NCBI RefSeq assembly: GCF_048571125.1
Contig: NZ_CP182343.1
Location: forward strand, 620,001-684,000
Direction of reading: 5' to 3'
Source: Arcobacter siniprincipis
GTDB lineage: Bacteria; Campylobacterota; Campylobacteria; Campylobacterales; Arcobacteraceae
Length of the DNA stretch: 64,000 bases
Of the stretch, positions 24,693 to 34,480 are shown piece by piece. Position 1 is the first letter of the stretch. Every line of letters begins with the position of its first letter. A program made the translations under genes and the position numbers. The notes under the pieces are model-generated. The model was not told the origin of the DNA. It saw nothing but the letters and a program-made list of their open reading frames with translations, and did not search any database.

Positions 24693-27605
24693 ATGAAAAT
24701 AAATAAATTACTATTAATATTATTATTCTTTTATTCTGCTCTTTTTTCTAAAGAATTAGAGAAAGTATCCCTTCAATTAAATTGGAAATATCAGTTTGAA
24801 TTTGCAGGTTTTATAACAGCATATGAAAAAGGTTATTATAAAGATATCGGACTTGATGTAGATATAAGAGAATTTACAAAAGATACAAATATAATAGATG
24901 ATGTGACAAATGAAAAAGCTGATTTTGGTATTTTTGATTTATCATTATTTGAATATTACAATGATAAAAAACCTCTAATACTTTTAGCAAATTATATGAA
25001 AAAGTCTGGTTTAGTATTTGTATCAAAACAAGATATTATTACTCCATATGATTTTAAAAATAAAGTTATAATGGCAAGTAAAAACGAATTAGAGAAATCT
25101 GTTTTATCAGAATTGCTAAAAAAATTCTCAATCAAAAAAAGTGATTTTAAAAAGATTGAGCCACATCATTTTTCATCAGAAGATTTTTTAAATGGCAAAG
25201 TAGATATTATAACTGCATATTTATCAAATGAACTATACGAAATCAAAAAGTCAAAAATACCATATAATATAATCGATCCTTCAAATTATGACTTAGCTAC
25301 TTTTAGTCTTAATTTATTTTCACTAAAAAGTACAGTAGATAAGAACCCTGAACAAATAAGAAAATTTATTGATGCTACAAATAAAGGTTGGGAATATGCC
25401 TTTAGTCATAAAAAAGAGATTGTAAATATCATTTATTACAAATACTCAAAACTAAAATCAAAAGATGCATTATTATTTGAAGCTGATGAAATTGAAAAAC
25501 TAATCATGCCAGATATATATGACATAGGTAGTATTAGAAGTGAATTTGTTGGAAGCATACTTGAAAAAATAGAAAGTTCTAATTTAAGTAAAAATATTAC
25601 GAATAAAGATATTGTATTTAAAAATAACTATTACAAAAAGAATGATCTTTTTAACACTAAAAATAAAGAATATTTACAAAATAAAAAGAAAATCAATGTT
25701 TGTATTGATCCTAATTGGATGCCTTTAGAAAAAATACAAAATGGTAGATATATTGGTATAAGTAAAGAGTATATGGATTATTTCCAAAGTATATTACATG
25801 TACCAATTATTTTAGTACCCACAAATAGTTGGAGTGATAGTTTAGAAAAATTAAAAGAAAAAAAGTGTGATATTCTTTCCCTTGCCATGGATACGAAAGA
25901 GAGAGAAAAGTATATTAATTTTACAAAACCATATATCTCTTCAAATTTTGTTGTTGTTACAAAAAATGATGAATTATTTGTTCCTGATGTAAAAAAAATC
26001 ATAGGAAAAAGAAAATTAGCAGTAGTAAAAAATTATGGAATTGTTGATATTTTAAAAGAAAAATATAATTACAATAATATTGTTGAAGTAAATTCAATTG
26101 AAGAGGGATTGCATAAAGTACTCTCAGGTGAGGTTTTTGGATATATCGATTGTTTATCTGTTGTTGGATATAAAATTCAAAAAGAGTATACAACTGAACT
26201 AAAAATAGTAGGAAAATTTGATGAAGCTTTAGATTTAAGTATTGGGGTTCAAAAAGATGATTTGGAGTTATTGGAGATTTTTAATAAAGTTATAGAAAAT
26301 ATTCCTGAAGATAAAAAGCAAGAAATTCTAAATAAATGGATAAATATAAAGTTTGATAAGGGTATTGATTACTCTTTATTATGGAAAGTTACTATTGGAT
26401 TTTTAATAGTAATACTTCTGATTAGTTATAGACAAAAAGAATTGATTAATAAAAATAAGAAAATTCAAGAACAAAGAAATAAATTAAAAGAGAGTAATAA
26501 TCAATTTAAAAGAATGCAAAAAGAGTTAGAACATACTTTAAAAAGTTTTGAAATGCTTCTTAGTTCAACTATGGATTCTATTTTTGTGATTGAAAAGAAT
26601 ATTTGTATAGATACAAATGAAAATGCTTTAAAACTCTTAGGATATAAAGAAAAAAAAGAATTAATAGGAAAAAATATTTTAAACTTTCTTGAGAGTGGTT
26701 CAAGACGAGAGATTATAAAAAACTTATACATAAAAGACGAACCTTTTGAAATAAATATAAAAGATAAAGATAATAATATAATTCCTTCTTTAATAAAAGT
26801 AAAAACAACTGCTTTTGAGGGGAAAGCTGTTTATGTTATAAGTTTAATTGACTTAAGAGATATAAAAGAAAAAGAGATGTTATTTTTCAAACAATCAAAA
26901 ATGGCAGCAATGGGTGAGATGATTGGAAATATTGCACACCAATGGAGACAACCATTAAGTGTTATTAGTGCAGTATCTACGGGCTTAAAACTAAAACTTA
27001 TGGTAGGTAAATATGATGAAGAAAATATTATTTCTTCATTGGATAGTATGAATGAATCAGCACAATACTTGTCTCAAACTATAGATGATTTTAGAAATTT
27101 TTATAAATCAGATAAAGAAAAGACTCGGGTTACATCAACTTTTATCATTGATAAAAATAAAAATCTGATAAATAGTACTTTAAAAGATAATGGAATTACA
27201 ATTTTTACAAATAATAAGTGTGAAAATTTAGAGATAAATACTTATCTTAATGAATTAATTCAAGCAACTGTTAATATATTTAATAACGCAAAAGATGCCT
27301 TAAATTTAAATAATGTGAATGAAAATAAATTTATATTTTTTGATGTTTTTAAAGAAGACAAATATTTAGTTTTATCAATAAAAGATAATGCAGGCGGAGT
27401 TCCAAAGGATATAATCGATAAAGTTTTTGAACCATACTTTACTACAAAACATAAAAGTAATGGTACTGGTATTGGTTTATACATGACTCATCAAATTATT
27501 GAAAACCACATTAATGGAAAAATTGAAGTGAGAAATGAAGAGTTTGAGTGGGAAAATAAAAAATATAAAGGTGCTAATTTCCTCATTTATTTGCCTATTC
27601 TTTAA
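24693..27605 (+). CDS. hybrid-sensor histidine kinase with two solute-binding domains
   Basis: A 970-residue sensor kinase. After a signal peptide (LLLILLFFYSALFSKE) comes an NMT1/THI5-like binding domain (LQLNWKYQFEFAGFITAYEKGYYKDIGLDV, about 25-250), then a bacterial extracellular solute-binding family 3 domain (INVCIDPNWMPLEK, about 330-555). One span (about 566-582), a coiled coil, a PAS domain (about 620-720), HisKA with His749 in GNIAHQWRQPLSVI, and HATPase_c with NIFNNAKDAL, DNAGGVP and GTGIGLYM follow. It should sense two small molecules or one by two steps. No response regulator gene is adjacent. The NMT1 part suggests a pyrimidine- or sulfonate-like ligand, unproven. Confidence 0.92.
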   Translation: MKINKLLLILLFFYSALFSKELEKVSLQLNWKYQFEFAGFITAYEKGYYKDIGLDVDIREFTKDTNIIDDVTNEKADFGIFDLSLFEYYNDKKPLILLANYMKKSGLVFVSKQDIITPYDFKNKVIMASKNELEKSVLSELLKKFSIKKSDFKKIEPHHFSSEDFLNGKVDIITAYLSNELYEIKKSKIPYNIIDPSNYDLATFSLNLFSLKSTVDKNPEQIRKFIDATNKGWEYAFSHKKEIVNIIYYKYSKLKSKDALLFEADEIEKLIMPDIYDIGSIRSEFVGSILEKIESSNLSKNITNKDIVFKNNYYKKNDLFNTKNKEYLQNKKKINVCIDPNWMPLEKIQNGRYIGISKEYMDYFQSILHVPIILVPTNSWSDSLEKLKEKKCDILSLAMDTKEREKYINFTKPYISSNFVVVTKNDELFVPDVKKIIGKRKLAVVKNYGIVDILKEKYNYNNIVEVNSIEEGLHKVLSGEVFGYIDCLSVVGYKIQKEYTTELKIVGKFDEALDLSIGVQKDDLELLEIFNKVIENIPEDKKQEILNKWINIKFDKGIDYSLLWKVTIGFLIVILLISYRQKELINKNKKIQEQRNKLKESNNQFKRMQKELEHTLKSFEMLLSSTMDSIFVIEKNICIDTNENALKLLGYKEKKELIGKNILNFLESGSRREIIKNLYIKDEPFEINIKDKDNNIIPSLIKVKTTAFEGKAVYVISLIDLRDIKEKEMLFFKQSKMAAMGEMIGNIAHQWRQPLSVISAVSTGLKLKLMVGKYDEENIISSLDSMNESAQYLSQTIDDFRNFYKSDKEKTRVTSTFIIDKNKNLINSTLKDNGITIFTNNKCENLEINTYLNELIQATVNIFNNAKDALNLNNVNENKFIFFDVFKEDKYLVLSIKDNAGGVPKDIIDKVFEPYFTTKHKSNGTGIGLYMTHQIIENHINGKIEVRNEEFEWENKKYKGANFLIYLPIL

Positions 27606-27638
27606 AGTTTTAATTTTATTTAGCTATAATCGCAAGTT

Positions 27639-28151
27639 ATGAATAAAAACAATATTATACTAATCGGTTTTATGGGTGTAGGTAAGGGTACCATTGCACG
27701 AGCTTTGTTTAAATCTAGTGGTAGATTTTCTATTGATACAGATGACTTAATAGAGAGTATCACAAAAAAGAAAATTAAAACAATTTTCAAAGATGAAGGT
27801 GAATCTTATTTTAGAGACTTGGAAAAACAATGTGCTTTGTGGTTAGAAAAATCAATTACAAACACCGTTATATCAACAGGTGGTGGATTTTATAGGCAAG
27901 AAAATATTAAAAATATTGGTAAAGTTGTTTATTTGAAATCCTCTTTTGAAGGTATCTTAAAAAGAATTAATGATGCTCCAAATGCCAAACAAAAACTAGA
28001 TAAAAGACCACTTCTTAAAAATCTTGATGAAGCAAAAAAACTTTATGAAACAAGAATTAAAGAGTATGAAAAAGTATCTGATGTAATAGTTGATGTGGAA
28101 GCTAGAGATATGGAAGATATTATTAAAGAATTAATAAGCAAGTGTGAATGA
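27639..28151 (+). CDS. aroK: shikimate kinase
   Basis: A 170-residue kinase that phosphorylates shikimate in aromatic amino acid synthesis. The P-loop GFMGVGKGT is at residues 10-18; DTDDLIE and FRDLEKQ match shikimate-binding positions; STGGGFYR is the conserved Gly-rich motif; KRPLL carries the lid arginine region. Length is normal. It is followed seven bases later by hisD. Confidence 0.92.
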   Translation: MNKNNIILIGFMGVGKGTIARALFKSSGRFSIDTDDLIESITKKKIKTIFKDEGESYFRDLEKQCALWLEKSITNTVISTGGGFYRQENIKNIGKVVYLKSSFEGILKRINDAPNAKQKLDKRPLLKNLDEAKKLYETRIKEYEKVSDVIVDVEARDMEDIIKELISKCE

Positions 28152-28158
28152 GGACTAA

Positions 28159-29451
28159 ATGAAAATAATAAATACTACAGATTCAAATTTTAAAGAAGAG
28201 TTTGAAAATATACAAGCAAGAGCAAAAACTGATATCAAAGGTGTTTCTGCAATAGTTACAAATATTATTGATGAGATTGTTGAAAAAGGAAATGGTGCAA
28301 TAAAAGAGCATATTTCAAAATTTGACAAATGGGAAGTAAAAGAAGATAGTGATTTAGAAATATCAATTGATGATATGAAAAAAGCTTATGAGAATATTGA
28401 TGAAAAATTAAAAAAATCACTTCATATAGCATATGATAGAATTAAAGCTTACCATGAAAAACAACTACCAAAATCTTGGATTGATTTTGAAAAAAATGGA
28501 ACAATTTTAGGACAAAAAGTAAGTGCGGTTGATAGAGCAGGACTTTATATCCCTGGTGGAAAAGCTGCATACCCAAGTAGCTTACTTATGAATGCAATTC
28601 CAGCAATAGTTGCAGGTGTTGAAGAGATAGTTGTATGCACTCCAACTCCAAATGATGAGATTAATGAACTTCTTCTTGCAGCATGTCATATTTGTGGAAT
28701 TAAAAAAGCATTTAAAGTAGGTGGTGCAAGTGCTATTGCTGCTATGGCTTATGGGACTGAGACTATTCCTAAAGTAGATGTTATAACAGGACCTGGAAAT
28801 ATATTTGTTGCAACTGCTAAAAAGTTAGTTTTTGGGGAAGTAAATATTGACATGATTGCAGGTCCAAGTGAGATTGGAATCTTAAGTGATGCAAGTGCAA
28901 ACCCTAGGTTTTTAGCTATTGATTTACTTTCTCAAGCAGAACATGATGAAATGGCAAGTTCTATTATGATAACAACTTGTGACAAAGTGGCAGAACTTAC
29001 TTCAATAGAAGTTGATAGATTTTTACAAGAGTTAAGCAGACGTGAAATAGCTAAAAAATCTATTGATGAAAGAGGTGTTATAATCATTGCAAAAGATATG
29101 GATGAAGCTATAAAATATATGAATGAAATAGCACCAGAACATCTAGAAATAATGACTAACAATGCTTTTGAATTATTGCCAAAAATAAAACATGCAGGTG
29201 CTATTTTCTTAGGTAAAAATACTCCTGAGCCAATAGGTGATTATATAGCAGGACCAAATCATACACTTCCAACTGGAAGTACAGCCAAGTTTTATAGTCC
29301 ATTAAATGTGGAAAACTTTTTGAAAAAATCTTCAATCATAAGTTTCTCACAAGAAGCGATTGATGAACTTGGCGAAGCTTGTGCATTATTGGCAGATACA
29401 GAAGGTCTAACAGCCCATGCAAAATCTGTAAGAGTGAGATTAGAAAAATAA
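28159..29451 (+). CDS. hisD: histidinol dehydrogenase
   Basis: A 430-residue enzyme catalysing the last two oxidations of histidine synthesis with NAD and zinc. Clear family blocks are RAGLYIPGGKAAYPSSLLMNAIPA, GGASAIAAMAYGTETIPKVDVITGPGN, AGPSEI, DLLSQAEHDE and NHTLPTGSTAKF with catalytic and zinc-binding His/Glu/Asp residues. Length is normal. It ends one base before the DUF2018 gene. Confidence 0.96.
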   Translation: MKIINTTDSNFKEEFENIQARAKTDIKGVSAIVTNIIDEIVEKGNGAIKEHISKFDKWEVKEDSDLEISIDDMKKAYENIDEKLKKSLHIAYDRIKAYHEKQLPKSWIDFEKNGTILGQKVSAVDRAGLYIPGGKAAYPSSLLMNAIPAIVAGVEEIVVCTPTPNDEINELLLAACHICGIKKAFKVGGASAIAAMAYGTETIPKVDVITGPGNIFVATAKKLVFGEVNIDMIAGPSEIGILSDASANPRFLAIDLLSQAEHDEMASSIMITTCDKVAELTSIEVDRFLQELSRREIAKKSIDERGVIIIAKDMDEAIKYMNEIAPEHLEIMTNNAFELLPKIKHAGAIFLGKNTPEPIGDYIAGPNHTLPTGSTAKFYSPLNVENFLKKSSIISFSQEAIDELGEACALLADTEGLTAHAKSVRVRLEK

Positions 29452-29452
29452 T

Positions 29453-29722
29453 ATGGATGATATTTTATTTGGAACACCTAAATCAAAATTTTTAGATGTC
29501 GTCAAACACGCTTCAAGTGAAATTGTAAGTGATGAATTAGATAAAATATTTGAAAAATACGCAGCGATGGAATTACTTTTATCAAAAGATAAAGGTGAAT
29601 CTTATGATGTAAATGAAGATATAAACTCTTTTGTTTTAGAAAATCTAGATGAAGTCTCTAAAGTAAAAGATGATTTATATATAGAGTTTACTGGTGAAAT
29701 TATTTGTAGATTAGATTCATAA
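29453..29722 (+). CDS. DUF2018 family protein
   Basis: A small acidic protein of 89 residues (MDDILFGTPKSKFLDVVKHAS...). This matches the DUF2018 family as I know it from Campylobacterota; function unknown. It is tightly packed between hisD and the polyprenyl synthase gene, one base after hisD, so cotranscribed. Confidence 0.75.
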   Translation: MDDILFGTPKSKFLDVVKHASSEIVSDELDKIFEKYAAMELLLSKDKGESYDVNEDINSFVLENLDEVSKVKDDLYIEFTGEIICRLDS

Positions 29723-29730
29723 GGTATTTT

Positions 29731-30627
29731 GTGGAAGAATTAAAAATAGTAAAAGAAAAAATTTTAGAGTTTGTAAAAGAGTGTGAAGATGAAAAAAGTG
29801 TAGAACTTTTTGGATATTTGGCAACGGGAAAGATGCTAAGGTCAAAACTAATACTTAAAATTGCAGGAGTAAATGAAGAATCAATAAAACTATGTGCAAT
29901 AGTAGAGATGATTCATGCCGCATCACTTTTACATGATGATGTTATAGATGAAGCAACTACTAGAAGAGGAAGTCCTTCTGTTAATGCTTTATATGATGCT
30001 AAAACTGCTATTATGTTTGGAGATGTTTTATACTCTAAAGCCTTTACTGAACTTTCACAAATGAATAGAAAAGTAGCATATAATATCTCAAGTGCCGTTA
30101 CAAAACTAAGTATTGGTGAGATGATGGATATTGATTTAACTAAGAATTTTAATACCGATTATAGTTTGTACCTTGATATGATTTATAAAAAAACTGCTTC
30201 ATTAATAGAAGCAAGTGCTGCAAGTGCTGCAATACTAGCAAATAAAGATGAAGAAAAATATGCACTATATGGAAAAAATCTTGGTCTTGCTTTTCAAATG
30301 ATTGATGATATTTTAGATATTACGCAAGATGCACAAACTTTAGGAAAACCTGCAATGTTTGATTTTGTGGAAGGAAAGGCTACTATTCCATATTTGTTGT
30401 TACATCAAAGATTAGATGATAAAACAAAATTAGAATCGCTTTTCAAAAAAGAGTTAAACGAAGTTGATGCTCTTTGGATAAAACAACAAATGGAGCGAAC
30501 AGATTCCTTAAATGATGCAATTTCTCAAGCAAAAGCTTTAGGAAGAGAGGCGATTATGATTTTAGAAGATGAAAATTCTGAAGGACTAATTAAAATAATG
30601 AAAGAAATGATAGAAAGAGAGTTTTAG
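29731..30627 (+). CDS. polyprenyl diphosphate synthase
   Basis: A 298-residue trans-prenyltransferase that extends isoprenyl diphosphates, probably to the quinone side chain. The first Asp-rich motif is LLHDDVIDEATTRRGSPSVN and the second is FQMIDDILDITQ; GEMMDID and KTASLIEASA also fit. The start is a GTG with AAGG eight bases before. It lies directly before hemA, three bases apart. Chain length (octaprenyl or shorter) cannot be decided with confidence. Confidence 0.9.
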   Translation: MEELKIVKEKILEFVKECEDEKSVELFGYLATGKMLRSKLILKIAGVNEESIKLCAIVEMIHAASLLHDDVIDEATTRRGSPSVNALYDAKTAIMFGDVLYSKAFTELSQMNRKVAYNISSAVTKLSIGEMMDIDLTKNFNTDYSLYLDMIYKKTASLIEASAASAAILANKDEEKYALYGKNLGLAFQMIDDILDITQDAQTLGKPAMFDFVEGKATIPYLLLHQRLDDKTKLESLFKKELNEVDALWIKQQMERTDSLNDAISQAKALGREAIMILEDENSEGLIKIMKEMIEREF

Positions 30628-30630
30628 GAT

Positions 30631-31926
30631 ATGAGTTATTTAAGTATCTCTTTTACACACAAAAATACAGATATACAAACAAGAGAAAAGATTGCTTTTT
30701 CAAATGAAAGTTCAGTAGAAACTTTTTTAAAAAATGTAAAAGCAGATGACTCAATTGATGAGGTTGTACTATTATCTACATGTAATAGAGTAGAAATTAT
30801 GACTACCTCTTCAAATATAAAACAATCTACAAATAAGATTTTTGATACTTTAGCAAAATATTCTGGTTTAGATTTTGATAATTTAATAGAAATAGCAGAT
30901 ATATATGATAATACAGGTGCTATTCATCATCTTTTTTCTGTGGCATCTGCTTTGGATTCACTTGTAATTGGTGAAACACAAATTGTAGGACAATTAAAAG
31001 ACTCTTTTAGATTAGCTTTATCTAAAGGGTATTGTGGAAAAGATATATCAAAAGCTATGAATTATGCTTTTAAATGTGCTGCTAATGTTAGAAATGAAAC
31101 AAGCTTAGGTACAGGTTCTGTATCGGTGGCTTCTACTGCTGTTTCAAAAGCAAAAGATATTATTAAAGACACACAAGGTGTGAAAGCTTTAGTTATTGGT
31201 GCAGGTGAGATGAGTGAGCTTACTATGAAACATTTAAATAAAGCTGGATTTGATATTATTTTAATTAGTAGAGATATTAAAAAAGCTAAGATGTTAGTGG
31301 ATACTTTTGATTTTGAAGTTGATGTTCAAGCTTATGAAAATCTAGAAAAATACTTAAATGAAGTTCCTGTTATGGTTACAGCAACTTCAGCTCCATATCC
31401 AATCATAAAAGAAGATATGGTAAAACCATGTACTTTCAATAGATATTGGTTTGATATAGCATTGCCTAGAGATATAGAAGAGTTTGAAAGTCCAAATTTA
31501 CAAATTTATGCGGTAGATGATTTACAAGATATTGTAAATTCTAATATGATACTTCGAGCAGAACAAGCAAAAAGAGCATATATGATTGTAAATCAAGAAT
31601 CTGAGAAATTCTTCAAATGGCTAAAATCACTAGAAGTAGAACCAGTGGTAAAACATCTATATAAAAAAGCTGACAATGTAATTGAAAAGAAATTAGAAAA
31701 TGCTATAAAAAAAGGATTTATAAAAGCTGAAGATGAAGAAAATATAAAAAAACTTTGTCAAACAGTTTTAAATGAGTTTTTACATGAACCAACAACACAA
31801 TTAAAAAAGATATCAAAAGATGTGGAATGTGATATTATTTTGGGAACAGTACAATCTGTTTTTGGGTTAGAAGGTGGTTCAAACTCTATTAAAAAATGTG
31901 ACCACGCAATAAAATTTAATTATTAG
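30631..31926 (+). CDS. hemA: glutamyl-tRNA reductase
   Basis: A 431-residue enzyme that reduces glutamyl-tRNA to glutamate-1-semialdehyde, the first step of C5 tetrapyrrole synthesis. LLSTCNRVEIM holds the catalytic Cys; HLFSVASALDSLVIGETQIVGQLK is the conserved substrate region; LVIGAGEMSELTMKHL is the NADPH-binding Rossmann motif. The C-terminal dimerisation helix is present. It is in an operon with the polyprenyl synthase and proS. Confidence 0.96.
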   Translation: MSYLSISFTHKNTDIQTREKIAFSNESSVETFLKNVKADDSIDEVVLLSTCNRVEIMTTSSNIKQSTNKIFDTLAKYSGLDFDNLIEIADIYDNTGAIHHLFSVASALDSLVIGETQIVGQLKDSFRLALSKGYCGKDISKAMNYAFKCAANVRNETSLGTGSVSVASTAVSKAKDIIKDTQGVKALVIGAGEMSELTMKHLNKAGFDIILISRDIKKAKMLVDTFDFEVDVQAYENLEKYLNEVPVMVTATSAPYPIIKEDMVKPCTFNRYWFDIALPRDIEEFESPNLQIYAVDDLQDIVNSNMILRAEQAKRAYMIVNQESEKFFKWLKSLEVEPVVKHLYKKADNVIEKKLENAIKKGFIKAEDEENIKKLCQTVLNEFLHEPTTQLKKISKDVECDIILGTVQSVFGLEGGSNSIKKCDHAIKFNY

Positions 31927-31936
31927 GAATATGTTA

Positions 31937-33655
31937 ATGAAATTTTCTCAAATGTTTATGCCAACTACAAAAGAGACACCAAATGATGCAACTTTGGCAT
32001 CTCACCAATATTTAATAAGAGGTGGTTTTATAACTCAAACAGGTTCTGGTTTATATAATTTTTTACCCCTTGGAAAAATCGTACTAGATAAAATAAGAGC
32101 TGTTGTAAAAGAAGAGATGGATAATACAGGTGCAAATGAACTTTTGATGAGTTTTGTTACACCCTTAGAACTTTGGGAACAATCAGGTCGAGCAAGTGTT
32201 ATGGGACCTGAATTACTAAAATTTAAAGACAGAAAAGGTGCAGGATTTGTACTAAGTCCAACAAATGAAGAGACTGTAGTTGATATTGTAAAAAATAGAA
32301 TTACATCATATAAAGATTTACCAGTAAATTTATATCACATAAATACAAAATTTAGAGATGAAGCAAGACCTAGATTTGGACTTATGAGAGGTAGAGAATT
32401 TTTGATGAAAGATGCTTACTCTTTCCATGCTACACATGAAGATTTAGTAAGAGAATTTCATGTAATGGAAGATGCATACAAAAAGATTTATGAAAGACTA
32501 GGTTTAAAGTTTAGAGTTGTTGCTGCTGATAGTGGTGCTATTGGTGGAAGTGGTTCTAAAGAGTTTATGGTATTAGCAAACTCGGGAGAAGATACTATTG
32601 TTGTATGTGAAGATTGTGAGTATGGAGCAAATATTGAAGCTGCTGTAAGAGCAAAAAAAGAGACTAAAGATTGGTATGATGTAAGTTCTGAAAATGTAAA
32701 AATGCAAAAAGTACTAACAGAAGGTATGAAAACAATCGAAGATGTTTCTAACTTCTTAAGTTCACCAAAAGCACAATCAATAAAGGCAGTTATTAAAAAA
32801 GCAATTTATAAAGACAAAGAAGAAATAGTAGTTTTCTTTGTAAGAGGAAATGATGAACTTGAAGAGACAAAAGCAGCAAATGCAGTTGATGCTTTAGAGT
32901 TAATTGAAGCAAATGAAGAAGATATTTTAAGTGCAAGATTAGTTGCAGGATTTTGCGGACCATTTAATTTACCTGAAAATGTAACTTATGTAATTGATAG
33001 TGAATTAAAAGATGAAGTTGGTTTAGTTTGTGGTGCTAATGAAGTTGATTATCACTTTACAGGAACAGACTTAACAATTTTAAAAGATGCAAAATATTTT
33101 GATTTGATTGTTGTTCAAGAGGGAGATACTTGTTCTTGTTGTGGTGGAAAACTAATTCACACAAAAGGAATAGAAGCTGGACATATTTTTCAACTTGGAA
33201 CAAAATATTCAAGTGCTATGGATGCTACATTTTTAGATAACAATGGAAAAGCACAACCATTTGTAATGGGTTGTTATGGTATTGGAGTTTCAAGATTAGT
33301 AGCAGCTGTTATTGAACAAAATCATGATGATAAAGGGTGTATTTGGACAAAAGAGACTGCACCTTTTATGGTTGATGTTATTGTTTCAAATGCAAAAAAA
33401 GAAGAAGAATTAAATGCTGGTAAAAAGATTTATAATGATCTTAAAATAGCAGGTGTTTCTACAATTTTGGATGATAGATTAAATGCTAGATTTGGATTTA
33501 AAATGAGTGATTTTGAACTTATTGGTTTTCCTTATGCTGTAGTTGTTGGTAAAAAACTACCAGAAGGTATAGTTGAAATTGTAAATAGAAAAACTTTAGA
33601 AAAAGAAGAAGTATCGTTAGACGAAGTTGTAAATAAATTAAAAAAACTAATATAA
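31937..33655 (+). CDS. proS: prolyl-tRNA synthetase
   Basis: A 572-residue class II synthetase of the long bacterial type with the editing insertion (residues about 225-380). Motif 2, FRDEARPRFGLMRGREFLMKDAYSFH, and motif 3, GCYGIGVSRLVAAVIEQ, are present, plus the anticodon-binding domain at the end. The preferred ATG is at 31937, nine bases after AGGA; an earlier ATG at 31931 is too close to the ribosome-binding site. Confidence 0.96.
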   Translation: MKFSQMFMPTTKETPNDATLASHQYLIRGGFITQTGSGLYNFLPLGKIVLDKIRAVVKEEMDNTGANELLMSFVTPLELWEQSGRASVMGPELLKFKDRKGAGFVLSPTNEETVVDIVKNRITSYKDLPVNLYHINTKFRDEARPRFGLMRGREFLMKDAYSFHATHEDLVREFHVMEDAYKKIYERLGLKFRVVAADSGAIGGSGSKEFMVLANSGEDTIVVCEDCEYGANIEAAVRAKKETKDWYDVSSENVKMQKVLTEGMKTIEDVSNFLSSPKAQSIKAVIKKAIYKDKEEIVVFFVRGNDELEETKAANAVDALELIEANEEDILSARLVAGFCGPFNLPENVTYVIDSELKDEVGLVCGANEVDYHFTGTDLTILKDAKYFDLIVVQEGDTCSCCGGKLIHTKGIEAGHIFQLGTKYSSAMDATFLDNNGKAQPFVMGCYGIGVSRLVAAVIEQNHDDKGCIWTKETAPFMVDVIVSNAKKEEELNAGKKIYNDLKIAGVSTILDDRLNARFGFKMSDFELIGFPYAVVVGKKLPEGIVEIVNRKTLEKEEVSLDEVVNKLKKLI

Positions 33656-33664
33656 GGGGCAGAA

Positions 33665-34480
33665 ATGGGAAATAGTATTCAAACAGTTTCAGATATGATT
33701 GGCTTATACTCATTAAATATTGCTATGGCAATTTTAATATTTGTAATTGGTAAATGGTTAGCAAAAAAAATAACAGAAGTTGTTGCAAAGATATTAAGAA
33801 GAAATCCAAAACTTGATGCGACATTAATAAACTTTTTTGATGATATTATTTATTATGTATTGCTTGTAGTTGTTGTATTAACAGCATTAGAACAAATTGG
33901 AGTTGAGTCAACATCATTTTTAGCTATTATCGGAGCAGCAGGTCTTGCTGTTGGTTTAGCACTTAAAGATTCATTATCAAATTTTGCTTCTGGTGTTATG
34001 ATTATATTTTTCAAACCTTTTAGAATAGGTGATTATGTAACTGCTGGTGGAGTAAGTGGAACTATTACCGAAGTTCATCTGTTTAATACAGAGTTTACAA
34101 CACCTGATAATCAAAGAGTTTTAGTGCCAAATGGTGCAATTACTGCTGGAAGTATCACAAATGTTAATGCTCATGCTAAAAGAAGAGTTGATTTAGTTAT
34201 TGGTGTTGGTTATGGTGATAATTTAAAAATAGTAAAAGATATTATTACAAAAATAATTGAATCAAATGATAAAGTTCTAAAAGATGAAGCAATCACAGTC
34301 GCTGTTTCAGAACTAGGTGATTCATCAGTAAATTTTGTAGTTAGAGTTTGGGTTAGTACACCTGATTTCTGGGCTGTAAAATGGGCTTTAATTGAAGAGA
34401 TTAAAAATACATTTGATAAAGAAGGAATTTCTATTCCTTTCCCTCAAAGAGATGTGCATATTATCAACGAAAAAAACTAG
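33665..34480 (+). CDS. mscS: small-conductance mechanosensitive channel MscS
   Basis: A 271-residue channel. Three spans are seen; the third (AAGLAVGLALKDSLSNFASGVMIIFFKPFRIGDYV) has the Gly/Ala pore-lining pattern and the following beta-domain entry typical of MscS. The C-terminal alpha/beta domain is complete. It protects against osmotic downshock. It starts nine bases after proS, and its end overlaps the nucleotidyltransferase start by about 29 bases. Confidence 0.93.
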   Translation: MGNSIQTVSDMIGLYSLNIAMAILIFVIGKWLAKKITEVVAKILRRNPKLDATLINFFDDIIYYVLLVVVVLTALEQIGVESTSFLAIIGAAGLAVGLALKDSLSNFASGVMIIFFKPFRIGDYVTAGGVSGTITEVHLFNTEFTTPDNQRVLVPNGAITAGSITNVNAHAKRRVDLVIGVGYGDNLKIVKDIITKIIESNDKVLKDEAITVAVSELGDSSVNFVVRVWVSTPDFWAVKWALIEEIKNTFDKEGISIPFPQRDVHIINEKN

